Source: Isoetes taiwanensis
Lineage: Eukaryota > Streptophyta > Lycopodiopsida > Isoetales > Isoetaceae
Direction of reading: 5' to 3'
Length of the DNA stretch: 64,000 nt
NCBI GenBank assembly: GCA_021234155.1
Contig: JAJEKV010000039.1
Span: forward strand, 7,639,077 to 7,703,076
Shown: positions 23,048 to 36,400 of the stretch, one piece after another
How positions within the stretch are numbered: position 1 is the stretch's first letter
How the letters are laid out: every line of letters begins with the position of its first letter
Position numbers and translations under genes: made by a program
The notes under the pieces: generated by a model
What the model was told of the DNA's origin: nothing
The model's database searches: none
The model's input: only the letters and a program-made list of their open reading frames with translations

Positions 23048-26000
23048 ATGAAAAAAGCGGTTGAAGCGGGGGAGGAGCATGAGATGCCTTGGCAAGAAAT
23101 AGCCAAGCAAGTAGTTGATTACTTCAATAAGCTCACCAAAAGCATTCACGGAACTCAAGGCTGATGTGATGAAGAGGGTGGTTCATCACCACGAAATGGA
23201 AATCTCGAACACGGACTTTTGCCAAATCCAAAAGGAGTGCAAAAGGCGTGAGTCTTTGCTCAACAACTTGAAACAGACAATGGCAGCCACAAAGAGGCTA
23301 AGGAACCATGATATTTGGAGAGCCAGAACCTCAACACTTGTGATGGCTTCTTCCACAAATTCGAGATGCAATTCCACTATGGCAGGGCTGTTAGGTACAT
23401 CTATTTCTTGTCTTCATGCCTGTGCTTCTTCATGCTTTCAAGTGCTTGTATCTATTTGAGTGATCTTTGGGCTGGGATATGTTCATTGATACATGTGCAA
23501 TATTTCTTATGATAGGTTGCATGAGGTCAACAATTGCAACTGCTGCATTAAGGAAATCGGAAGCCTTCCTTGGAAATGGTCCGTGGTCTGCTTTCCAAAA
23601 GAGGTTGAGGTGCGATTCTCTCACCCCTGCTTGCAAGCAAAGCATAACAGAATTCTGGAGAGAAAACAGCAGAGTCTCTCCTTGCAAGAAAGATGTTGTA
23701 GTTTCTTTGTTGGAGAGTCAGGGCTTCGAATTTCTTATCCCTTGCACCTTCCGGAGGTCACTGCAATGTATAAGTTTCCATACAAACTTTTTTTACGCTA
23801 TTTCTAACCAAAGGCCACCATTCAATTTGCGAGCTATATCAACAATACAAAAAGGGACATCCTGAACACCCTGTTTGCTTAAAGGCTTTCGAGAAGTTGA
23901 AGCCTATTTATGTGAAGAAAGTATCAGAAAGGGAAACCTGTTGTTGCATATACCATATGAAGTTGGAGTATGCCAGGGTAGCACTGAATGCATTAAGGTC
24001 GTGGCGGATTCCATGGTGAAGAGTGCAAGTGCACTGCGAGGTCTGTGGACTGGTGAGAAGTGTCGGCCAGCCAACATCGTATGACTCAACCGGTGAGCTC
24101 GAGGGTCGTGTGGTTTGCAACAAGGGCGAGGGTGAAGAATGGTATAAACATGACCGCTTGATGCGGACATGTCGAAGTGGCAACGAAAAGTCTTCCTATA
24201 TGTCCAAGAGAAAAGAGAATCACGAGTTCTTGCTTGAATGGAAGGCGTTTGAAAAGGTAATACTCTCTTTATTGTTTCTTTGAAGCATCTTCGATATGTC
24301 TTTGTCATCTTGCGACTCTTGCTTTTGTGCTTTCAACTTACTTGATCGATCTTTTTTTTATGCTACTGGACCTTGTTCTGATTCAGTGGAGACGGAAGAA
24401 GGCGATGGAGTTGCGGACTGCGTTACCAAGGAAGTGCGGGTGGCGGCGAGAAAGAAAAGATCTAATGCCACCAAGAAGGGAAACCAAAGTAAGAAGTCCA
24501 AGGTAGGCTGGTGGGACACTCCACAGGCTGCAAAGACAAGGTGAGAAGAATGGAAACAAAAGTAAGAAATCCAAGGCAATTTGGTAGGACCACGACTGAA
24601 GGCTGCGGCCAGACAAGTTGAGAAGAAGGGAAACCAAAGTAAGAAATCCAAGGCGGTGGTGGGACCACGACTGAAGGCTGCAGACACAAGATGAGACCTC
24701 AAATGGCAAGGGGAAAAAAAAGAAAGGACCAAAGCCAGTTCTTAGATTGTCTTACAAGAGAACGGCAGTGAAAGGCTTTCATTTCATATCGTGTTCCACG
24801 TTGAAGATATTCGTGTCACACAATTTAGGGGCTAGGTGGCGAGGCCATGCAATTCAAGAGGTGCTTGGACAATATCCAAGATGGCACCATTGTTTACGTA
24901 ATTGATTTTCTTTGAGAATTACTGACATCAAAATACAAAGGGAGGTTCAAAGCCAAAGATTGGCACAATGACCAAATAACAATTCGTCCACATCACATTA
25001 TAGGATGGGCGGCGGCTCTACGGGATGAGAAAGCTATTGAAGGAAACCCATTTTTACTTGAGTGATGACAAGATTCATGACACTCTTTTTGTGCAACTTT
25101 GTCTTAGAAAGCACAATTCATGGCTAGTATCAAATGGTGTAGAATTCTCCAGGCATATAGTTTGGTCAGATGGTTGTTCTAGCCAATTCAAATCTGCCCG
25201 ACCATTCTATTTCCTACCAAGATATCACCACGAGCTAGGGAAGGAAATAATATGGAATTTCTTTGGGACAGCCCATGGTAAGGGGAGAGCACGATGGGCA
25301 AGGGGCAGTCCTCAAAGGGGCATTCACTAGAGAGCGGCTCAAGTATGATGGAGTGAGATTTAGGGGGTCTTTGGCGATGCACAATGAATTCGCTATGAGT
25401 TGGAATGAAGGTGCCAGCAACGGGGACATCAAGAGGTAATATGCTTTCATCTGCATTCATCTGCTTTTAACGTGCTTTCATCTGCTTCACAAAGTGCTTT
25501 TATCTGCTTTTATCTGGCCGTGTGTAATCTTTGTAATGTGCCCTCATCTTGTATGTGAACCGCAATAGTTGTTGCCGGCTTTTGCGGGCACTTTTTGGTT
25601 CATTGGAAAGGATGATGTTGATAGGACGGACCGGCTGGGACTGTGCGGGGTAGAAGGGACGAAGGAAATACACAGCATCGCATCAGGACATACTTGGCCA
25701 AATCAAGCACAAGGGTGGCTCATAGAGGTTTAAGTTGTTTCTGTGGTAACTGTTTGAAAGGAAACTGGTCATCTTGTGTGAACAAGCAGAGGTTAAAGAA
25801 TTGGAAATATGTTACTCTAAAGCCAGAAAAGTCTACTGGTGAAGGTAATTGAAGACCTAAATCGATGAGGCATTTTTGAAGGTGATGGAGAATGGCTTAG
25901 TGGAAACATAGAGGAAGGTGATAACTTTGTTTGTTGAAGCCGAGGAGGGAAATCGGGGAGAATGCAGATTTCTATGTGGTCAAATGTGTTAAGCCGAGGC

Positions 26001-26150
26001 ATATCCTTGTGAGAATTGTCAAGGATAGTCGGGTCGAACCTTCAATGTCGATGAACATGTGTTGGCTGGTTTGTACTATCTTTGTCGGCCCGATGGTACT
26101 TGGGAGCTACTTGAAGACAAAGGTCGACCTTCAAATCTGATCATCACGTA
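23048..26150 (+). pseudogene. Decayed transposase of the 22548-29086 element
   Basis: Blocks in order, across shifts and a probable intron after 24258: MKKAVEAGEEHEMPWQEIAK; AFTELKADVMKRVVHHHEME; SITEFWRENSRVSPCKKDVV; FEKLKPIYV...CCCIYHMKLEY; a Cys-rich CEVCGLV segment; DFL-ENY near 24903; WHNDQITI; SDDKIHDTLFVQLC; WSDGCSSQFKSARPFYF; IIWNFFGTAHGKG then EHDGQGAVLKGAFT; LSCFCGNCLKGNWSSCV; and a C-terminal EGNRGENADFYVVKCVKPRH. Conserved acidic positions (DF-ENY, SDG, HDG) are candidate catalytic residues. The order matches 43972-46612 and, from memory, a transposase type common in animals. Stops and shifts make it inactive. Confidence 0.7.
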
Positions 26151-26550
26151 TCGACCATCAAGTTTGAGATGAATCGATTCACGGCACTAACAGATTTTCC
26201 CTTGATCGGGCTACTCACGGATGATCCTTGACGACCGCCATATGAAGGTTGAATATGCTTTGACCTAGTTGTTTTATCATTTTAACAGGTGCAGTAGTTA
26301 CTTGTGTACTTGTCTCAAATTTTGATCATTATATTGGAGACAATGCTTGTGAGTATTGGAGTCTTTTAGTATTGGAAACAATGCTTGTAGTAGTCTTTGT
26401 ATTGGAGTATTTTAGTCTTTGGAAACAATGCTTGTAGTATTGCAGAGTAAGCTTGATATATATTACGAGGAAAATTGTACACTCAATATTTGAGACATCT
26501 TACAAGATCACTCAATACTCAAGATATAACACAAAAGTAATCTGCATATA

Positions 26551-28854
26551 TTACAAAAAGTAGTGTACAATGGTTACTTCATAAGTCATCGAAGTCCTCA
26601 AATCTATGCTCAAATCGCCGGGGAAGGGTGCTTGAAGAAATTTGCCTTTGTACTTCAATAGGAGCATTGAGGATATAGTAATTTTGAGACAAGGTAGTTG
26701 TTGAGACGGTAATCCAAACGACAAATCGTCTCGGGGCCAACCATGCATCGGTGAAATCAATTTGTGAGATCGTTTCTGTGTCTTGTATGAGAGGCCAAGT
26801 ATTCCAAAGCCGGACACACAAACTTACGCAAAAATTGTCCTCTTCTTGCCCCTTGAAAGGCATAACGAGAGCGGTTGTGTGTGCGGGGTTTAGAAACCCT
26901 TTGTGCGGTGTCATCAACCAAGAAAATCATACCATGATATTGAGGAAAATCCCCTGTATCAGTTGCTTTGGTGTTAGAGGAGGCCTTTGTAGAGTTTGCT
27001 GCAGAATTTGGAACTATATTGTATTTTCAAAGATCGTCCGAACTCTTGGAATACGCTTTGGACCGTGTTGGTGTCTTTAGCACGCAGTGCTTTTCAGTCT
27101 TTGCAATGTCTTTCTTTGCTATATTTGCTTGCCTCGTCTTTGTTTCCTTTGTCTCTGGCGCTTCTAATGTACCCACTTCAGGAAACAAACGTGTACCTTT
27201 TTTGGCTGTTCTTGCTTGTGGAGTTCGAGTCCTTGTAGACTTGTGTCAGGGGTCCTTTTACTAAGAGGTGTTTTGACATGCTTCTTTTTTCTGTTGCTAT
27301 CACGGAGTTGTAGCTACCACCTCATCTAGGTCAATTGTCTCAACTATTTGTTTGTGTCTTTGCCCCAAAGCATGTAAGGGTTCTGCTTGATTTGTCTTCC
27401 CCAATTCCTCCACTAAGCTTCTTTGGAACTGTTTTACGAGCATTCGGAGGCGGTGTGTCTTCTCCATAAGCAAACTCAGGCGGTGACATGATATACGTGG
27501 CCACATTTCAGCTTCGGACTTAGGGTGTAATCATCCGGAATGCCAGCCGCATGTGGAGCATCGCTCCTCATCTCCAATTGGCAACTTTGAATGTCACGGG
27601 ATAGATGGCTCACAAGCTGGCCAGCTCTCCTTGTAAGTTCCCTAAGCCTGTTGAGATTACGTAAATCTTTGCCGCTTGGCTTTTGCAAGTTGCACCGGTG
27701 TTTGCAACCTCGGCAGCTATAGTGGCCACTGTTGAACTATCCCCTCATCTATTGGGCCACCCCCATTTCAACAAGGGCTTTGAGCATGTACTCTGCCATG
27801 TCTTTCTCTCTCTCAAGCTCGGTAGCTCAGCCAGAGGCACCGACATCGGGGACACGGATTGCTTGAAGGCGTGAGATGTTGTCTTTAATTTTCGCAATTT
27901 CTCTTACGAAGCCAAGAAGAAAGCTCCCTTAGCACGGGGATTTGGACAACTAGCTCCTTCTTGGAGACTAAATCGGCCTAGCTGCGTGTCTAGGGTTTTC
28001 TGCAAATCTTTGCATAGGACTTCAGCGTGATATGTTCTCCCCATAATATGTATGTAAGCTGTTGGGCCGGTGCAAAGCTCCTTATGGGACGGCCTCCCTT
28101 CTAATTTAATACCGGTGCCTCACGAACCCGGCCTTTACGCTATGCTTTTTCGGTCTTTGTGGTTTCTTTGAGATTTCTTTCGCCCTGCGCCACCTTGCTG
28201 GAGCCTTTGCTTGCGGTTCACTTTTAACCTTTGCTTTGTAGGCTCTACTCTTTCTTTGCAAGCTGCTGCCCAATTAACCTTGAACTTCGTGGATCTGCTT
28301 TGCTTTCGAGGCGTTATTGAATGCAAATAGGTATGATACTGTCTTTCTAACTTCTCTGTTCTTCAACCCGTCCGGGTATATTTTGCTCAGAAGCTCTATT
28401 AGAGCTTCTTCGTGCTCTGGCCTCACCTTGTCAATGGAAGTTTTGCCAGGAATGACCCCGTTGGTATCCCAAACTTCATTGTACTCTCGCCGCAGGATAT
28501 GAGGTCTCATTCGAAATTGAGAGGGATGAACGCCCTCGTTTGGCGGTGACACACGCATGGAAGTCTTCTTCGGTTGGCAATCAGCCAGTCGGTCTTAAGG
28601 GAACGTTTCTTCGGCACGGAAGAATGCAAGAAAATCGAATTAACGTGGTTGAACCCTAAACCCATTGAAATTTTGTTTTGTTGCTTTTGCTTACCGGGTA
28701 ATGGGTTCCGTTGGAATTCTTGCTTGGCGGGCGGATCAATCACCTTCTTTACCATGGTTGATCTGTTTGTGTAAAGTGGAAACCGAAAAGCGCAAATTAG
28801 CGGGTTGCTTGGCCGAGTAGTAGAAAGTTGGGGAAGAGAGATTTGGAAAAACAC
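26551..28854 (-). pseudogene. Second, convergent gene of the TIR element
   Basis: Minus-strand frames in a row read like one broken or intron-containing gene: MVKKVIDPPAKQEFQRNPLP (28757), VSPPNEGVHPSQFRMRPHIL and EHEEALIELLSKIYPDGLKN (28558-28274), a Lys/Arg-rich segment (28326-28135), two helical frames (RELTRRAGQLVSHLSRDIQ at ~27620; LLMEKTHRLRMLVKQFQRSL at ~27470), and RFVVWITVSTTTLSQNYYIL (26917-26551). I do not recognise the family. It runs tail-to-tail with the transposase, which suits an accessory protein of the element. Confidence 0.45.
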
Positions 28855-29392
28855 AAATTCGAAAGTTCGTTCGTTTGTCTAGTGGTTCCAGTTGGGGTCG
28901 CTTTCATTCGGGGCGGCAAGCGGTAATGATTGTATAAAGCGGCACCGGCTAGACGAATAGACGGGCAGAATATAGGTGGTACTATATAGGTGAAGGGTGG
29001 GAAAAAAATGTATGACGGGTGATTTTGGGTGCTGGTGCTGGTGCTGGGGTCGCGTTTTTTTGCTACCCACCAGCATACTTTCACCCTCCAGCAGCCTGCA
29101 GCCTCTCTGATTCCTCGACTCAGGTACAAGCTATTTCAAAGCTTTCTGGTGTTCCCGGGATTAGTAGAGCGGAAGTTTGCCATTTGGCGGGATTTCTTGG
29201 GTGTTGTAGATGGTGATGGCTGGTTTGTACAACAGTAGAGTTGCAGTTTTTTTGTGAGTTTGTTGTGGAGTGTCGAGGTATCGCTGTCTCTTTGGGGCAG
29301 TTCTCCTTCCTCCTCACTTGCTTTGTAACATTACCATTCTTTTAATATATTGATGACACAGTTCTTAAAAAAAAAAAAAAAACTGTCCTCTG

Positions 29393-32389
29393 CCTTCTGA
29401 GAACTAATACTGGTTCCCAGAAAGCAGTTGTGATATAAAAACAACAACTTTCAGAAGGAGATCAATTTTGAGTCCAAATTTGGCATATAAGTAATTCACG
29501 AGGTCCTCCATCCTATAAAAATATATGTTGAATTTGAATTTGATGTTTTGACTTTTACTTCTATTTTCAATTTTAGGGAATTTATACAAATGGATAGTAT
29601 TGCTACATATATTCTAGGTTGTCCTCCAAAAAATCACATTATGAAAGTTTATAAGGATATGAAACCAATGCAAAAACAAGCTCGTGGAAAGAGCAAAAGA
29701 CATGGCAAAAAAAAAATCAAAAACAATATCTGTACCTGCCCATTACTGGTCCATAGTTCATTCAAAAATTGATAATATTCTTATGTTAGTCCATTTCAAG
29801 TTGAGTTTTGGGACACGAGTAGCTCTTGAACCACTTTGTTCACAAAAAATATTTGTTGTTCATTATCTTAAGGATTGTACTAGAATAGATAGCATCAATT
29901 ATATTATATCTTCCATGTTTGTTCTAGATTTGTGTCTTAAGGTGTGACTTTACAAAATCACATCCTCAAAATATCTCATGTCAAGAAACCAATGCAAGAA
30001 GAACCAAGGAAAAATATGAAAAACTTTTACTATAAAAAATCAAGATAGACTGCTATCTGCAGTCCAGTTGTAGACCATCATTGGTCCAGATGACTGAAAG
30101 TTTAAAAATTATTAATGCTGCCACCTTATTCAATTTTGATCTCAACTTTCACATAGTTTGCTTGTATGATTCTCTATAGGACAAAATTAATTGATTAGGC
30201 AGCTTGTATAATTTAAGGGTAAGGTTGAAGCATAAACAATTGAGAATTTATAGGGTATTTATGACCAATTGAACCTACATGGACTTTCACTTACACCTTT
30301 CAAAAATCATGTGACCGAAGCTAAAAAGCCATAGTATCATTCTACGGAGAAAAATGGATAAGGCTAGTGTGAGATATATGCTCTATACAATTGGTCTCGT
30401 GGACCATAAATGGTGATGCGCGCTTATATAAATTAAAATCTTAGAAATAACATGTTACTTTAATATACAACTAGAGATTTCTATTGCCAAGAAAGGTTTG
30501 CATCTATCAAAAATATAATATACATGAAAGATAACTTACATATAATGTTATTCTACTTGGATGACAATGCTTTATAGCAGTAACACAGATATGAAGTTTA
30601 TGCTAGTAAGAAATAACCAGATTTCATGGTATTGTTTTCAATAAGACCATACAACCTATATAAGAGATCTCTATATATGTCATTTCTCACATTTTGAACA
30701 ATTTTAAAAGCATATTTGGGGAAAAGTAGTGTCTCTTTCTATGAACCAAAGAAGCATATATGAAATGTTATGTGGTCTATTTATATATTGTCATGGCTAA
30801 ACTTCACAACGTCCACTTGAATTGATCAATAAACATCACTAGCTTAATCATTGCGGAGTTTTGGACCTATAATTATGGAGTTGACCCAACTTTTTATGCT
30901 CTAATGTGTTAATCTGGCTGTTGTACTATGTTTGAATTCCAAAAATTGCATGGTTACACCCTAATTATACTATATGTAAATTGATAAAAGTTATGTTCTA
31001 TGTAGATATAAATAAAACGCATCATTTATTGCCAACATGGCATTATGGATGGTTGTTATTAGAGCATTTTAACATATACTTTTGTCCAGATTTCTGTATA
31101 GTAGATTCTTTTAGTAAATATTAAGGTTAACATAACTTATTTAAACTCCAAAAAATCATAAAACTATAGCTCGTATAGTTAGCAACTCATAGCCACAAGA
31201 ATTAAATCAAAACTTGTTATAATGAGAGAGTAACAATTCTTAAACCTCAAGCAGGGTTTGGCGGCTTCCACCGATTTCAAATGATAGCAAGAAAATATGG
31301 GAACATAAAACTCAATGTATTCTATGATAAATAGGCAAATACCTCCAACTTCAGCAAGGTTTAGATCAATTCTGGACTGGTGCAGAAACTGCCACATTCT
31401 CCAATATTTGAGCAATCACCACAAGGTATAGGTGACCCCATTGGTCTTGAAATTCTCAGAAGTCATTAAGAAATAAGTGAAGACTCAAATGACGGTGGTA
31501 TATTATAAAATTGAAATTTCTTTCGTTAGTTACGTGGGTTTAAGTGGCAGAGGTCATGTGGGCCAGTTCTGGTCCATGGATCAGGAATGGTCCCAGGGAC
31601 AGGTCTAGTGTTAATGCCTGATGCACCAGTGCCATATTTGCAAGCAAGATATCCAACGAGTCAATCTCACCAGAGCGAATTATGTGTCTGCGGCATTAAA
31701 ATCACATTCAAAGATATAGAAACTAATATGGTACCTTTGAGCCTGTAATAAATTATTAAATATTTCTTTTGAGAGAATCCAGCATCATCCAATTGCTGAG
31801 CGTACCAATAATTGCGTTGTATCTTTTAATACCGAATCATATCATTGAGCCCTGGGCATAGACCTCTAAAAGCAACAAGCTTAGATTTGCAATCAAAGGA
31901 CCTGCCAAATACGAAGTGTGAAGAGTTCCAACAACGGATTACCTCAATAAGAACACAAATGAGATCCGATATATTAGCGAAGCATGATTCTACTGCCCAT
32001 GGTTGAAGAACCGATATTTTTCTCTACCAAAGTTTACCAAGGATGTACAAACCCTGTCAGCACGCAGCACGATGAGAACCTATGTGATTCAAGTGGAATA
32101 CCTTTGGAAGATAGAAGTCTTTCAGTACCAGGGTTCTAGCCTCTCAAATCCTTTCTTAGGTATAAACGTTCCCGCTCATCTGGAACATGTGCATTCACAG
32201 CCAGACAAGCACAGCCAAGCCCATAGTTCGTGGTTGACGGAGAGGAGACATTTCCAGAGATTTTTGGATTTTTTGAGCCGTTGATGCAAATACTATTAGA
32301 TCCAATGGATGAAGTTAAATATAATTGACGTGGCCATAGGCTAAAATTTCGAAAATTATTGTAGGGGGTTTGGCAAGCCTGCTAAAAAA
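29393..32389. other. AT-rich spacer, nothing recognised
   Basis: About 3 kb with only short frames and no similarity I recognise, no long repeat and no RNA gene. Confidence 0.4.
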
Positions 32390-33443
32390 AAAAGCACTAT
32401 TGCATAAAAGAAACCAAATCGAAGAAGAAAAAGAAGAATAGCATAACTAAAATTGAAGAAGAGCATAACTAAAATTGTATAGGGAAGAGGAAGCCCTTCA
32501 CCTACAAAATGGGAAGTGAGGAGCTACAAAGCTACCTCCTATTGAACGAAGCTCTTCACTGGTTTAGTGGAATCGACAGCCCCGACTTCCATTCTGGATT
32601 ATTGGTACCATGTGGCATCACTAAAATGATCTCCCGGGTCTAAGACCCACTTGCCATTTTGTATGCATATAGACCAGGGCTCCAGATTAGGGGGGGGTTC
32701 CTCCCCAGAATTTCCGATTGAAGTTGTTAAAATCCGGTTTCTTTAATGAATGCCGAAAAATTTCCGGTCAAAATTTTGTAAAATGCTTGTTAAATCCGGC
32801 AAATTAGAGGATATTTTCTAAAAAATCCGGTGAGTAGCAACAAAGCACGGCATTTTGCCGATTTAAGCAAAATCTAATCTGGAGGCCTGATATAGACACT
32901 TAAGACTTTGCACTTTTGACTCACCTCATCACATCACATAATGAAGAATGGATAGAATGGACACAAAACTAGAGTCCTTGCTTCAAGGAATTCTATTTGA
33001 TCATCATTTTCGAGACAAGGACCCATGAAGACTTTAATTGTCTAATTGTGGATGTAAGTCCAATAAGTTGGAGGAAAAATACAACAAACAAATATGTTCT
33101 ATTGCCATGGCCAGACAATTCGTAATGGACGTATTGAAAATGGCAACACGTGAAATTTATATAATAATATCACTCATCGTGTGCGTGCCGGGCACGGAAC
33201 ACACTGAAATACTAAACATTGACTGGTTGAATCTGGTCTTTTCCTTTCATCCTCGATAACTTCCAACTTGTATTTAAATTTCCATCCACATGTGGAAGAT
33301 TGGCAATGGCTTACCAAGTCCTTTTGATATGGTTTCTATGTTTCTCTTTAAAATCTCCTCATGTTCTATCAACGGTTTGTTAAAGAGTGAATTATCGGCC
33401 CTCTTAACCTTTAAGTCCTCTCTAGAAGATCCTCAAGCTTGGG
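32390..33443 (+). repeat. Upstream block of the receptor kinase, duplicated at 60525; with 5' tandem copy
   Basis: From GCATAAAAGAAACC on, this block matches the sequence upstream of the RLK pseudogene (60525-61218), so the duplication includes the putative promoter. At 33304-33431 there is also a second, partial copy of the first ~130 bases of the RLK coding region. Its ATG opens only about 25 codons before a stop, because one base is missing relative to the real start. On the mRNA it would be an upstream ORF if transcription begins before it. Confidence 0.75.
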
Positions 33444-33444
33444 A

Positions 33445-36400
33445 ATGGCTTACCATGTCGTTTTGATATGGTTTCTATGTTTCTGTTTAAAATCTCCTTC
33501 CCAAGCTCTATCGATTGGTTTGCTAAAGAGTGAATTATCGGCCCTCTTAACCTTTAAGTCCTCTCTAGAAGATCCTCTTGGCCATTTAAAGGGTTGGAGT
33601 TTTGGTGCCAATGCCAGTGCTTGCAATTGGAAAGGAATTACATGCTTTGTTTCCAACAATGCTTTCTGGGTCATTGCTATAGAGCTGCCTTCATGCAACC
33701 TATCAGGCACAATTGCTAAAGAAATTCTGCTTCTCAAGTCTCTCAAAACTTTGAATCTTGCAAATAACAACATATCAGGTGAAATCCCTGCAGGTATATT
33801 CAACCTCACTCAATTGGCAAGTCTTGAGCTCTCCCACAATAACCTCGGCGGCGCAATCCCAAGCGGCTTTCAAAATGCCAGGGCACTGGAGGTGCTGAAC
33901 TTGGAAGACAATAACTTCACTGGTGGAATTCCAACTGATATTGGCAATCAAAGCAGCCTGAAGCAACTGAGGCTGAGAGGGAACAATGAACTGGGCGGTG
34001 TTATTCCTGATAACATCTGCAGTTTGTCAAGTCTAAATAACCTTTCCCTGAGCTCTTCTGCCCTTATAGGCACAATTCCAGATTGCCTTGGAAATCTGAC
34101 CAATCTAACATGGCTATTTCTTGGGTATAATTATCTCAATGGCACAATTCCAGCCTCTTTGTCTAACCTGGAGAAGATCAATCGCCTGGATTTGGTTTAC
34201 AACTCTCTAACAGGGGCCATTCCGCCAGAATTAGGTAGGCTCTCAAATCTTACACATCTGTATCTCTATAACAATGGCCTTACAGGAGAGATCCCAGCAG
34301 AGTTTGGGAACCTTTCATCTTTGACAGATTTGGATATTTCGGTTAACAGGCTTACTGGCAGGATTCCAGATGTTTTCAATGGCCTTCTCAATTTGCAGTT
34401 ATTCCATGCTTATAATAACAGCTTACAAGGGCCATTTCCCCAGTCACTTGCAGATATCCCTAGTTTAAATGTCATACATCTTTTTAACAATCAATTGGAA
34501 GGCTCTTTGCCTCTTAACCTTGGCAAAAATAGCTCTTTGGTAGAGTTGGATCTCTGTAACAACAACTTCTGGGGTCCAATTCCAATAGAGATCTGTGCTG
34601 GTAATGTTCTGCAGAGACTCATTCTCTTTAATAATTCATTCAGTGGATCTTTGCCTCCAAGTTTAGCAAATTGTAGAAGCCTCAGCAGACTCAGACTGGA
34701 GAATAATCAGTTAAGTGGAGCTATTCCAGAAAGCTTTTTTGCATTGCCTGCCTTAAACTTCTGTTCACTAGGTAATAACAGGTTTAATGGTTCTCTCAAA
34801 CTCCAGGATTCTACTGTTCAAGAATTACACATATCTTATAATCAATTGAGTGGTACTTTGCCTGATGTTAGCAAGCTGCATTCGGTTATAAGGTTCACTG
34901 CATCTGGCAATTGTTTTTCTGGCATTATTCCTGAAGGATTAGGCAGTTTAACAAAGGCAATTACGATTGATCTCAGCCATAATATGCTTGCAGGAAGCAT
35001 CCCATCCCTTGACGAATGTGAGAGCTTAGTGACTCTAGATCTGAGCTACAACTCTTTACAAGGAAAAATTCCTGCGCAGCTCGGTAATTTACCTGCTTTG
35101 GGTATGCTGTATCTTTCCCACAACAAATTGTCTGGCCCAATTCCATCTGCATTAGAATATTCAATAACACTGGAGCATGCAGATCTATCCTACAACAATC
35201 TGTCAGGAATTTGTGCACTGAATGAAGGGGTTTTCGTGATCACAGAAAATCCTTATTTATGCAACTCAGATCATGATAAGTGCGGGGAGGAAAATAAACG
35301 AAGGGCTTCGACTCTGTCTAGAAAGACTATCCGAATCCTTGCAACTGTTTGCTTTGGTGCGGCTCTGTTGATATGCTGCATCTCAATTTGGTACTACAGA
35401 AAGTGCATGGCAATTGCAAAAAAGATGCAACCTGCCGAGGAAAAGCCTTGGAAACTGAAAATCTTTCAAGAAAAGCATAAAATTACAGTGCTAGACATCT
35501 TATGCTGCATGCAAGAGGATAACAAAATTGGGGCAGGGGGCGGGGGCATAGTATATCAAGGCAATCTGAAGGACGGTACTGCCATAGCAGTCAAGAGGCT
35601 TCATATAAAAGAAAAGTTCGAAAACAAAAGAAACGACTTTATAGCAGAAATAGAGATTCTAGGCATGTTGAAGCACAGGAACATTCTGAAGCTTCTGGCA
35701 AGCTGTTCAAGTGAAGATACCCAGATTCTGGTATATGAATACATGTGTAATGGAAGCTTGGGTAGCCTGCTTCACAGCCCACGAAAGGCAGATTTAGATT
35801 GGGATTCAAGAATGAAAATAATTCAGGGCATAGCTGAAGGGCTTCTGTACCTCCATGAGGATTGTGGGTATCAGATTCTTCACAGAGATATCAACTGCAA
35901 TAATGTACTGCTTGATGCTGATCTTCTGCCCCGTATAGGAGATTTCGGCCTCGCAAAGCTTCGGGATAGAGATGCAAAGCCCGAATTCGCCTCTAAATTG
36001 GCGGGCACCTGTGGCTACATTGCACCAGGTAAAAACATTAGGGTTTCATAGTTTAGGGTTTGTGAGCAGAGTATTTTTTTTAAGGTTTATTTCTTATTTC
36101 TTATATTTTGCTAATTGAACATATGCAGAATATGCTTGCCTGCTCAGAATTAGTGAGAAAGCAGATGTGTATAGCTTTGGAGTGATAGTGCTAGAAATAC
36201 TCACTGGCCACCATGCTATACTGGATAACGGGATCGGCATTATCGAGTGGCTGAGGGAGAAAATCACAGATATAGAGGCAGTATCCTTGGCATTTGACCC
36301 CACTCTCAACATTGGCGGCTCTAATCACAAACTTGAGTCACAAGAAATGCTTCGATTAGCCTTCTTGTGTACAAATCTTCTACCGCACAAGAGGCCGTCT

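Larger units (their letters stand above)
22548..29086. mobile_element. 6.5-kb TIR transposon with 4-bp target duplication (Sola-like?)
   Basis: The left end GGGTGAAAGTATGCTGGTGG is matched by its reverse complement at the right end; the shared inverted repeat is about 28 bp with one mismatch. TCCA flanks both ends (22544-22547 and 29087-29090), and the LINE sequence is continuous once the element is removed. Inside are a decayed transposase (+) and a convergent gene (-). Of superfamilies I know, Sola has 4-bp duplications and occurs widely in eukaryotes, so it is my best guess; the class is not proven. Confidence 0.8.
19811..29382 (+). mobile_element. 5'-truncated L1-type LINE with matching target duplication, split by a TIR element
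   Basis: The sequence AAAACTGTCCTCTG lies immediately before 19811 and again right after the poly-A at about 29379-29392, so one insertion explains both ends. Removing the nested element (22548-29086) leaves a ~3-kb LINE: ORF2 from the 5' truncation to the 3' tail ending TTAATATATTGATGACACAG and poly-A. The same tail appears at 51835-51932. Confidence 0.85.

Noticed and set aside
25817-28260. tRNA genes
   Set aside because: No stretch in the window shows both promoter boxes with a foldable cloverleaf; B-box-like words alone are not enough.
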